Source of the DNA: Planctomycetia bacterium
GTDB taxonomy: Bacteria; Planctomycetota; Planctomycetia; Pirellulales; UBA1268
Reading direction: 5' to 3'
Assembly (NCBI GenBank): GCA_010027105.1
Contig: RGVT01000038.1
Coordinates: 1 to 13,605 of the forward strand
DNA length: 13,605 bases
The notes beneath the pieces were generated by a model that was given only the letters and a program-made list of their open reading frames with translations, had not been told where the DNA came from and ran no database searches. The position numbers and the translations under genes are program-made. Shown piece after piece: positions 1 through 5,447 of the stretch. Every line of letters begins with the position of its first letter. Within the stretch, counting starts at the first letter, position 1.

Positions 1-1
1 C

Positions 2-520
2 ACCACCCGCGACGTGCTCGAAACGCGGATCGTGCTCGACGGCTGGGAGATCGACCTCGTCGACACGGCCGGGCTGAGAGGCGTTTTCGGCGACGAGCCG
101 GCCGGTCCGACGGAGGCGGCGGGCATCGCGCGGGCGCGGGCCGCCGCTGCCACGGCCGATCTCGTGCTGCACGTCGTCGACGCCCGTGATGCTTCGCGAC
201 AGGCTGAAGCACGTCCTCCGGGTACGCTGCTGATCCTCTCGAAATGCGACCTGGCCGCCGACACCGTCGGCGCTCCGCCCGATGCGATGCGCACGTCCGC
301 AGCGACCGGCCTCGGCATCGACGCCCTCGCTGCGGCGATCGCACGCAAGCTCGTGCCGGAGGAGTACGACGAGCCCGATCTGCTCCTGAACGCGGTACCG
401 TTCACCGTAGGACAGGCTTCAGCCTGTCATGAACAACGATCAGCTTCAGCCTGTCATGAACAACGATCAGCTTCAGCCTGTCACGAACAACGATCAGCTT
501 CAGCCTGTCACGAGGAATGA
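2..520 (+). CDS. mnmE: tRNA modification GTPase MnmE, 3' part of gene; C-terminus replaced by repeat-encoded tail
   Basis: MnmE works with MnmG to modify the wobble uridine of certain tRNAs in the cytoplasm. The gene enters from the left edge. What remains is the second half of the G domain: the TTRD switch (G2), DLVDTAGLR (G3, about residues 19-27 of the fragment), a variant G4 motif SKCD in place of NKxD, and a G5-like TSAATG. Normal-looking sequence runs to AVPFTV at about residue 136. From there the frame runs into a palindromic repeat (408-536) and encodes a 36-residue tail with three near-identical copies of ASACHEQRS, stopping at a TGA at 518-520 beside a repeat palindrome. Family members normally continue with a helical region of about 60-70 residues ending in a C-terminal FCIGK-type motif whose Cys is functionally important. 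None of that is seen here or in the 78 bases after the repeats. The protein is probably truncated; whether it works is unknown. Confidence 0.85.
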   Translation, partial: TTRDVLETRIVLDGWEIDLVDTAGLRGVFGDEPAGPTEAAGIARARAAAATADLVLHVVDARDASRQAEARPPGTLLILSKCDLAADTVGAPPDAMRTSAATGLGIDALAAAIARKLVPEEYDEPDLLLNAVPFTVGQASACHEQRSASACHEQRSASACHEQRSASACHEE

Positions 521-536
521 CAGGCTGAAGCCTGTC
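408..536. repeat. REP-like palindromes with a 27-bp tandem array
   Basis: The block opens with the palindrome GACAGGCTTCAGCCTGTC (411-428; 8-bp arms, 2-base centre). Three tandem 27-bp units follow (429-455, 456-482, 483-509), each ending in CAGCTTCAGCCTGTC. The first two are identical and the third differs at its second base. A complete palindrome in the opposite sense, GACAGGCTGAAGCCTGTC, closes the block (519-536). The same core recurs at 3574-3591 and partly at 13589-13602. This layout resembles REP elements, which are moved by RAYT-type transposases; no such transposase gene is in the window. The 27-bp period is a multiple of three, so it keeps the overlapping mnmE frame open. The block lies between convergent mnmE and the rhodanese gene and could also act as a bidirectional terminator. 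Confidence 0.9.
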
Positions 537-614
537 CCACAGGGGCCGGGTTGCCACCAGCCGACGGAGGTCGGCCAAGCGACGGGCGGCAGGATGCCGA
601 GCCGTCGCGTGAAC

Positions 615-962
615 CTAGTATCTCGGCACGGCCGGATCGACGTCGGTGCTCCAAGCGTCGATGCCGCCCTGCATGCTTTGGGCCAGGAAAAAGCCCTGCT
701 CGCGGAGCCACTTCGCCACGCGCAGGCTGCGCATCCCGTGGTGGCAGTGGACGATGATCGGCTTGTCCTTCCAAGCCGATAGTTCGGCCATCCGCTCGGG
801 CAGTTCCTGCATCGGCAGGAGCAGCGAGCCGGCGATCCTGGCCGTGGCATGTTCCTCGGCCGTGCGGCAGTCGAGGAGCAGGAGGGCGGCGGAGGGGGGC
901 GTGCGGCGGAGTTCCGCGGCCGCCTCCGCGGCGGAGATCTCGATGGCGGGCGAGTCGCTCAT
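615..962 (-). CDS. Single-domain rhodanese-like protein
   Basis: This is a 115-residue, one-domain rhodanese, a fold that carries a sulfur atom as persulfide on a loop cysteine. The active-site loop CHHGMRS follows a beta strand (PIIVHC), with the catalytic Cys at residue 73. The preceding LLLLDCRTAEEHATARI and the closing GGIDAWS are typical of the family. It probably transfers sulfur in the cytoplasm (thiosulfate, persulfide or tRNA-thiolation type roles); the substrate cannot be told from sequence. I chose the ATG at 962 over the GTG at 980 because family homology begins just after it. No clear Shine-Dalgarno is seen, but TGCGAT lies exactly 6 bases before the ATG, the same spacing as at 5418/5448, so the mRNA may be leaderless. 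It follows the DUF1559 gene on the same strand but is separated from it by a terminator-like hairpin. Confidence 0.85.
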   Translation of the reverse strand: MSDSPAIEISAAEAAAELRRTPPSAALLLLDCRTAEEHATARIAGSLLLPMQELPERMAELSAWKDKPIIVHCHHGMRSLRVAKWLREQGFFLAQSMQGGIDAWSTDVDPAVPRY

Positions 963-975
963 CGCTGCATCGCAC

Positions 976-1015
976 CACAAAAGAAGGCGGCCGGCAACTC
1001 GCGTCGCCGGCCGCC
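976..1015 (-). terminator. Rho-independent terminator of the DUF1559 gene
   Basis: A perfect 10-bp stem (986-995 with 1006-1015, GGCGGCCGGC and its complement) encloses a 10-base loop. On the minus strand the stem is followed by CTTCTTTTG, a modest T-rich tract. It sits 38 bp after the DUF1559 stop codon and 13 bp before the rhodanese ATG, so the two minus-strand genes are probably separate transcription units. Confidence 0.7.
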
Positions 1016-1052
1016 CCGAGAATCATGCCATCAACCGACGGTCGATCCGGAA

Positions 1053-2105
1053 TCAATACTCCGGAATCGGCTCGTTGCCGGACCGTGTGTTCAAGGCGTG
1101 GTACGTCGATGCAAGAACGTCGGCCGAAATAAACTCCACGTGCCCATCGGCGAACAGGTGGCCGATCACCTTGCCTGCATGGTCGCTCGACGGGCCCCAT
1201 GTGATCCCGGTCGCAGCGGTTCCGGAGCCAAGCATGATCGTATTGGCCACTGGAGCGCTCGACGTGGTGTTCGAGCCGCTCATCAACGTGAGGAGGGTCT
1301 GCGAGCCGGACCACGTGTTGCTCGAATTCTGCGTGCCAGACGAGAACGATGGCATGTGCAGCAACTCGCCGTCGATCCACCTGCACGGCCAGCCGGTGGC
1401 TGTGCTCGGATTGATCCGACTCTCCGAAATCATGACTGTCTTGCTCGTCCCGTCGGCAAAATCGCGGAATCCGAGCCGCCGGTCAGCAGCCAAGCCGCCG
1501 GCCCGCGTTCCGCCATTCGGGGCGGTGCCGGTCGTGGCCGTTCCCTGCGTCCAGCCGTCGTTCGAAATTCCGGCATTGGCCCGGTAAGTGCTGACACCGT
1601 CCATACTCCCACTGACCGTCACATTTCCCGAAAAAGTCGGGCACAAGGCGAAATTGAGCTTGGTGGAAGCGGGCGAGCTGGCAACGCCACGGACTGTGCC
1701 GGATGAAGTGTTCGTCGTTGGAATGAGTGCGCCGCCCGACGGGTTTGTACCATCCCAAAACGGCTTGAGGGTACCTGTGCCGGAAATGTTGCGGAACAGG
1801 TTGGTTTCCTCCATCCCTCCGAGAATCTGCGCCAGCCAACTGAATCCGCTACTGGGGTTCACGGTCCCTCCAGTGGTCAGCCACGGAAAGAAATTGTCGC
1901 CGCCGCGGGCGTTCGAGTCGGCGTAGACGTGGAGGCCCGTGCCGATCTGTTTCATGTTGTTCTGGCAGCTCGACCGACGAGCCGCTTCGCGGGCCGCCTG
2001 GACGGCCGGCAGGAGCAGGCCGACGAGGACACCGATGATCGCGATCACCACCAACAGTTCGACGAGCGTGAAGCCCCGCCGCCTGGTCAACGTGGAAAGA
2101 GACAT
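1053..2105 (-). CDS. DUF1559 protein with type IV pilin-like N-terminus
   Basis: This is a 350-residue member of the DUF1559 family, which occurs in many copies in planctomycete genomes and has no settled function. The N-terminus is a class III (prepilin) signal: basic MSLSTLTRRR, then G11 before the cleavage point, F12, and the Glu five residues into the mature protein (E16), followed by one hydrophobic helix (about 12-35) and AVQAAREAARRSSCQNN. The C-terminus carries the usual DGxV-type motif, FADGHVEFIS (about 318-327). The middle is Gly/Ser/Thr/Asn rich, as expected for a secreted surface or pseudopilin-like protein. I chose the ATG at 2105 because AAAGG lies 7 bases upstream (2113-2117); an in-frame ATG at 2126 lacks such a site. 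The gene is divergent from the nucleotidyltransferase gene and ends in a hairpin terminator. Confidence 0.9.
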   Translation of the reverse strand: MSLSTLTRRRGFTLVELLVVIAIIGVLVGLLLPAVQAAREAARRSSCQNNMKQIGTGLHVYADSNARGGDNFFPWLTTGGTVNPSSGFSWLAQILGGMEETNLFRNISGTGTLKPFWDGTNPSGGALIPTTNTSSGTVRGVASSPASTKLNFALCPTFSGNVTVSGSMDGVSTYRANAGISNDGWTQGTATTGTAPNGGTRAGGLAADRRLGFRDFADGTSKTVMISESRINPSTATGWPCRWIDGELLHMPSFSSGTQNSSNTWSGSQTLLTLMSGSNTTSSAPVANTIMLGSGTAATGITWGPSSDHAGKVIGHLFADGHVEFISADVLASTYHALNTRSGNEPIPEY

Positions 2106-2112
2106 GATGGAA

Positions 2113-2117
2113 CCTTT
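2113..2117 (-). promoter_or_regulatory. Shine-Dalgarno deciding the DUF1559 start
   Basis: On the minus strand AAAGG stands 7 bases before the ATG at 2105. The alternative ATG at 2126 has no purine-rich site at a usable distance, so translation most likely starts at 2105. Confidence 0.6.
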
Positions 2118-2180
2118 CAAGCCCATGTGGGCACTCGGGAAGGGAAATGAAAAATGAAACGAACGTCCGAGCGGAGCGGC

Positions 2181-2193
2181 CCGTCAGTGACGG
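2181..2193. repeat. Short palindrome in the DUF1559 mRNA leader
   Basis: CCGTCA-G-TGACGG is a perfect 6-bp inverted repeat with a one-base centre, within the predicted leader of about 150 bases of the DUF1559 transcript. No T-run follows on either strand, so it does not look like a terminator. It may be an operator or an mRNA hairpin, or chance in GC-rich DNA. Confidence 0.35.
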
Positions 2194-2265
2194 CGGGCAG
2201 ATGAAAAATCCGAATGTTCCCGCAGCCGTTTGTGGCCAACCTCGCTCGGAACCCCTAACACCGGA

Positions 2266-2295
2266 ATAATATCGGCATTTCGCCCGGCCGGTCAA
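2266..2295 (-). promoter_or_regulatory. Sigma-70-like promoter for the DUF1559 gene
   Basis: Read on the minus strand: TTGACC (2295-2290), an 18-base spacer, then TATTAT (2271-2266). Both hexamers are close to the bacterial consensus and form one of the few AT-rich islands nearby. It would start transcription near 2259, giving a leader of about 150 bases. It lies just 16 bases before the divergent nucleotidyltransferase start, whose own promoter I cannot place; the shared AATAATAT could serve it as a -10 element, but no matching -35 is visible. Confidence 0.55.
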
Positions 2296-2310
2296 CCGCC
2301 CCCTCCCCCG

Positions 2311-3573
2311 ATGGCCAAACCCCTTTCCAATCCGGAACAGGCTCGCCGGTTCGCCGTCGAAGTCGTCAGCCGGCTGCGGAGCGCCGGCCACGAGGCCCTG
2401 TGGGCCGGCGGCTGCGTCCGCGACGAGCTTTTGGGCCGGATTCCCGTCGATTACGACGTGGCCACGGCCGCCAGGCCGGAGGAGGTCAGGCGGGTCTTCG
2501 GCCACGGGCGCACCCTCGCCGTGGGGGCGGCGTTCGGCGTGATCACCGTCCTGGGGCCGAAAGGGGCCGGGCAGATCGAGGTGGCCACGTTCCGGACCGA
2601 CGCCGCCTACACCGACGGCCGCCACCCGGCGGGCGTGACGTTTTCGACGGCCGCGGAGGATGCGAGGCGGCGCGACTTCACGATCAACGGGCTGTTCCTC
2701 GACCCGCTCACCGGGGAGGTGCACGACCACGTGGGCGGCCGGGCCGACCTCGCGGCCGGCGTGGTGCGGGCGATCGGCGTGCCGGCCTTGCGGTTCGGCG
2801 AGGACCACCTGCGGATGCTGCGGGCGGTGCGGTTCGCAGCGGCATTCGGCTTCGCCCTCGACGGAGAGACGCGGGCGGCGATCGAGCGGATGACGCATCT
2901 CGTGACCACCGTGAGCCCCGAGCGGATCGCGGAGGAACTGCGCGGGATGGTGAGCCGGCCGGGCCGGCGGCGGGCGCTCGAACTGCTCGCCGAGACGGGG
3001 CTCGCCAAGGAGGTGCTGCCGGAGGTGGCGCCGGGAGGCGATCTCGGGCCGGCGGCCGACCGGGCATGGGCGGCGGCGGCGGCGATCGTCGACGCGCTCG
3101 ACGAGCCGAGCCTGGCCTCGGCCCTCGCCGCGCTCTTCGGGGCGAAGGGCCCCGGCGCGGCGCCGCTGCGGCGGGCCGCGGCGCGGCTGCGGCTTGCCAA
3201 CCGCGAGACGAAACTCGCGACCTGGCTCCTCGAGGCCGTGACGGCCGTGGGGGGGGTAGGGACCGCGGGCCGGCAGTGGTCGGAGGTGCAGCCCTGGCTC
3301 GCCCACGAGGATGCGTTCCTGCTCGCGGATCTCCTGCGGGCCCGGTCCGACCGCGGCCTCGGCGACGCGGCGACGGCGGCCTGGGTGAGCGGGCAGGTAA
3401 CGCGCCCGCGGGCCGAGCTCGACCCGCCGCCGCTCGTGACCGGGGCCGATCTGATCGCGGCGGGCGTCGCAACTGGTCCGCAGATGGGGGCGACCCTCGC
3501 ACGGCTGCGGGCGCTCCAGCTCGACGGCGCGATCACCACCCGCGCCGAGGCGCTCGCCCGCGTGCACCCGTAG
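2311..3573 (+). CDS. cca: CCA tRNA nucleotidyltransferase / poly(A) polymerase family protein
   Basis: The 420-residue protein belongs to the class II nucleotidyltransferases that add CCA to tRNA 3' ends or poly(A) to RNA. The head domain shows GGCVRDELLG (33-42) and the metal-binding Asp pair DYD (D47, D49). RRDFTIN follows at 120-126, the neck has EDHLRMLRAVRFA (164-176), and ERIAEEL is at 204-210. The C-terminal stretch LVTGADLIAAGVATGP with a closing LDGAITTRAEAL is typical of the tail region. The lack of long insertions favours a tRNA enzyme, but sequence alone does not separate CCA-adding from poly(A) activity. I use the ATG at 2311, where homology begins; no Shine-Dalgarno precedes it. 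The TAG stop (3571-3573) is joined directly to the repeat palindrome at 3574. The protein looks complete up to that point. Confidence 0.88.
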   Translation: MAKPLSNPEQARRFAVEVVSRLRSAGHEALWAGGCVRDELLGRIPVDYDVATAARPEEVRRVFGHGRTLAVGAAFGVITVLGPKGAGQIEVATFRTDAAYTDGRHPAGVTFSTAAEDARRRDFTINGLFLDPLTGEVHDHVGGRADLAAGVVRAIGVPALRFGEDHLRMLRAVRFAAAFGFALDGETRAAIERMTHLVTTVSPERIAEELRGMVSRPGRRRALELLAETGLAKEVLPEVAPGGDLGPAADRAWAAAAAIVDALDEPSLASALAALFGAKGPGAAPLRRAAARLRLANRETKLATWLLEAVTAVGGVGTAGRQWSEVQPWLAHEDAFLLADLLRARSDRGLGDAATAAWVSGQVTRPRAELDPPPLVTGADLIAAGVATGPQMGATLARLRALQLDGAITTRAEALARVHP

Positions 3574-3609
3574 GACAGGCTTTAGCCTGTCAAACTTTAG
3601 CCTGTCAAA
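3573..3609. repeat. REP-like palindrome plus 15-bp tandem repeat
   Basis: GACAGGCTTTAGCCTGTC (3574-3591) is the same palindrome as at 411-428 with a TT centre. Its right half is duplicated: CTTTAGCCTGTCAAA occurs twice in tandem (3580-3594 and 3595-3609). A further AGCCTGTC follows at 3619-3626. The repeat directly follows the TAG stop of the nucleotidyltransferase gene, and the pattern GTAGGACAGGCTT is shared with the mnmE site. It lies in a convergent gap and may act in transcription termination. Confidence 0.85.
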
Positions 3610-3643
3610 GGCCGGACGAGCCTGTCGACCAACCGACCGTATT

Positions 3644-3696
3644 CCGCAGAGTACCACTCTGCGGCTACAAGGTGTACCACTCTGCGGCTACAAGGT
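3644..3696. repeat. Second repeat family: hairpin and two exact 23-bp tandem copies
   Basis: Two identical 23-bp units lie head to tail (3651-3673 and 3674-3696), each GTACCACTCTGCGGCTACAAGGT less its last few bases as core, with a degraded partial copy at 3697-3710. The first unit also forms a hairpin with the bases before it: CCGCAGAGT (3644-3652), loop ACC, ACTCTGCGG (3656-3664). This family is unrelated in sequence to the GACAGGCT palindromes. It sits between the convergent nucleotidyltransferase and scpB genes, 29 bp before the scpB stop. Confidence 0.85.
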
Positions 3697-3704
3697 GGCG
3701 ACTC

Positions 3705-3722
3705 TGCCGGGCCGTCGCGTGA
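3705..3722. repeat. 18-bp repeat shared with 595-612
   Basis: TGCCGGGCCGTCGCGTGA here matches TGCCGAGCCGTCGCGTGA at 595-612 with one mismatch. Both copies lie two bases from the stop codon of a minus-strand gene (scpB here, the rhodanese there) and just beyond a palindromic repeat block, so they may mark the end of a larger compound element. Confidence 0.5.
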
Positions 3723-3724
3723 CG

Positions 3725-4459
3725 TCAGCCCGGTGGCGCGGCGGGATCGGGCAGGTCGGCGAGCGAGCCGAGCCGAAACACCTCGAGGAATTTCCGCGTC
3801 GTGCGATACGCGGGCTCGGCCTCCTTCGCCTCCGCGACGAGCTCGAGGAGGCCGCGGCGCACGAGCGTGCGCAGCGTGGTGGGCGCGGCGTCGCAGCCGA
3901 GCTCCACGAGTCTGTCGCGGGCCACCGGCTGGTTCCAGGCCACCGCCGCCAGCACGTCGAGGGCCTCGGCGTCGAGCCGCACCCGGCGGGCCCGCCCCTC
4001 GAGCACCTGGGCGAAGCGGGCGAACTCGGGCTTCAGCCGCAGCACCCAGCCCGCCCCCTGCGAGACGATCTGGTAGGGGCAGCCGTTGGCCTCGTAGCCG
4101 GCCTGGAGCTCGCCCACCAGGCCGTCGATCTCCTGCGGCCGCACGCCCCGCATCAGGCCCGCCACGCGCCGGCTCGTGAGCGGCTCGCCTCCGGGCAGCC
4201 CCACGAACAGGAGCGCCTCGAGGATCGAGCGCGGATTGACCTTGGCGTCGCCCTCGTCGCCGCCGAGCGGGTCGTCGAGGTCGGGGGACGCGTCGACCCG
4301 CACGATCTCGGCCGCGGCCGGCTGCCCGGCCGCGTAGGGATCGGGGGCGCCCATCATCGCGGCGAAGGCCTGCGCGAGCCGGTCGATCGACAGGCCGCCG
4401 TCGGCGGGCGCGCCGAGGAAGCCGGTGGCGGGCTCGGAGGCGGTTTTTTCGTGGGGCAT
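3725..4459 (-). CDS. scpB: Segregation and condensation protein B (ScpB)
   Basis: ScpB is the winged-helix kleisin-binding partner in the SMC-ScpA-ScpB condensin that organises and helps separate chromosomes. The 244-residue product has a divergent, acidic, low-complexity N-terminus (about 1-72), then the first winged helix from NPRSILEALLFVG (75-87). The second holds LDAEALDVLAAVAWNQPVARDRL (about 162-184) and TTLRTLVRRGLLE (194-206). The C-terminal block RTTRKFLEVFRLGSLADLP (219-237) is the family signature. It is longer than most ScpB proteins because of the N-terminal extension. The ATG at 4459 is 38 bp after the methyltransferase stop on the same strand, so the two genes probably share a transcript. 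No Shine-Dalgarno is obvious. No scpA or smc gene lies in the window. Confidence 0.88.
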   Translation of the reverse strand: MPHEKTASEPATGFLGAPADGGLSIDRLAQAFAAMMGAPDPYAAGQPAAAEIVRVDASPDLDDPLGGDEGDAKVNPRSILEALLFVGLPGGEPLTSRRVAGLMRGVRPQEIDGLVGELQAGYEANGCPYQIVSQGAGWVLRLKPEFARFAQVLEGRARRVRLDAEALDVLAAVAWNQPVARDRLVELGCDAAPTTLRTLVRRGLLELVAEAKEAEPAYRTTRKFLEVFRLGSLADLPDPAAPPG

Positions 4460-4497
4460 GACGCGACGTGGGCGACCGCCGCGGTCACCGGACGGGC

Positions 4498-5418
4498 TCA
4501 ACGGTCGAACAACGTCCCGCTCGTGGTCCGCTTGAGTCGGCGGCCGTTTTTCGTGGTGGGGACGCTCTTGAGCGGTTCGGGGGCGCCGTCGAGCGGATCG
4601 CCCGAACTGATGCCCGCCAGCCGCTCGTTGATGCGGGCCGCATATTGCTCGGAAAGCTCGAGGCCGAGGAACGAACGGCCGAGTTTCTTGGCGACGGCGA
4701 GCGTCGTGCCGCTGCCGCCGAACGGATCGAGCACGAGATCGCCCTCGTGGCTGCACGCGCGGATGATCCGGCCGAGGAGCTGCTCCGGCATCTGGCAGCC
4801 GTGCCAGCCCGAGCGCTCCTTGAACGTGCCGCACACTCTGGGGAAATACCACGTATCCGAGTCGGCTGCAAAACCCTCCGGAAGGTCCTGCGGACGGAGG
4901 ATCCAGGTGTCGTCGGGAAGGCGGCCGGCGGCGTTGGCCCGCTTGTCGCCGTACACCAGCTCGCGCGCGCTCGGCACGCGGATCGCGTCTACGTTGAACG
5001 TGAACGCCTCGGGATCCTTCACGAAGTGGAAGAGATGGGCGTGCGAGCGGCTGAACTTCTGCTTGCAGTTCACGCCGAAGGTGTAGTACCAGACCACCCA
5101 CGACCGGCAGGTGAGGCCGAGCTCGCGGGTGGCGAGCACCTTGAGCTCGGCGGCGTATTCGTCGCCGATCGCGAGCCAAAAGGTGCCGTCGTCGCGCAGC
5201 ACGCGGACGATCTCGCCCATCCACCGCTTCGACCACGCGAGATAATCGTCGCTCGAGCGGCGGTCGTCGTAGGCGTCGTAGTCGTAGCCGATGTTGAACG
5301 GCGGGTCGGCGAACGCCAGGCTCACCGTGCCGGTGGGCACGCGGGCGAGCAGGTCGAGGCAGTCCCCCTGGTGGACGCGATCCAGGGCGAGCGGCTTGGG
5401 GATTCCGTTCCGGGCCAT
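4498..5418 (-). CDS. Site-specific DNA methyltransferase (N4/N6 amino type, beta-class order)
   Basis: The 306-residue enzyme should transfer a methyl group from S-adenosylmethionine to adenine-N6 or cytosine-N4 in DNA. The catalytic DPPF (38-41) comes first and the SAM-binding DPFGGSGTT (231-239) near the C-terminus, the beta-class order seen in CcrM- and HinfI-type enzymes. Between them is a target-recognition region with WYYTFGVNCKQKFSRSHAH. ERSGWHGCQMPEQLLGRII (201-219) matches the usual stretch before the SAM motif. The tail is basic (NGRRLKRTTSG). No restriction endonuclease or specificity subunit is nearby, so it is probably an orphan methyltransferase with a regulatory or cell-cycle role (inference). 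The start is the ATG at 5418, which lies 6 bases after a -10-like TACATT, suggesting a leaderless mRNA. scpB follows 38 bp downstream. Confidence 0.87.
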   Translation of the reverse strand: MARNGIPKPLALDRVHQGDCLDLLARVPTGTVSLAFADPPFNIGYDYDAYDDRRSSDDYLAWSKRWMGEIVRVLRDDGTFWLAIGDEYAAELKVLATRELGLTCRSWVVWYYTFGVNCKQKFSRSHAHLFHFVKDPEAFTFNVDAIRVPSARELVYGDKRANAAGRLPDDTWILRPQDLPEGFAADSDTWYFPRVCGTFKERSGWHGCQMPEQLLGRIIRACSHEGDLVLDPFGGSGTTLAVAKKLGRSFLGLELSEQYAARINERLAGISSGDPLDGAPEPLKSVPTTKNGRRLKRTTSGTLFDR

Positions 5419-5424
5419 GAAGGC

Positions 5425-5441
5425 AATGTAGCGGCTACAAT
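5425..5441. promoter_or_regulatory. Symmetric divergent promoter giving two leaderless mRNAs
   Basis: The 29-bp gap between the methyltransferase and peptidase start codons is centred on TGTAGC-G-GCTACA, a perfect 6-bp palindrome. On the plus strand it contains TACAAT (5436-5441), followed by exactly 6 bases and the ATG at 5448. On the minus strand it contains TACATT (5430-5425), again followed by exactly 6 bases and the ATG at 5418. With the usual distance of 6-8 bases from -10 to start site, both transcripts would begin at or next to the A of ATG. No -35 elements or Shine-Dalgarno sites are evident. Since the -10 elements nearly abut, the two directions probably compete. Confidence 0.6.
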
Positions 5442-5447
5442 CCCAGG

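Noticed and set aside
429..509. Possible CRISPR array
   Set aside because: Units are directly adjacent with no variable spacers and contain halves of a palindromic element; no cas genes.
963..980. GTG start for the rhodanese at 980
   Set aside because: It would overlap the T-tract of the terminator hairpin and adds residues without family similarity.
1849..3657. 602-codon minus-strand frame opposite the nucleotidyltransferase gene
   Set aside because: Arg/Pro/His-rich with no motifs, while the plus strand carries a complete set of nucleotidyltransferase motifs; its length reflects high GC content.
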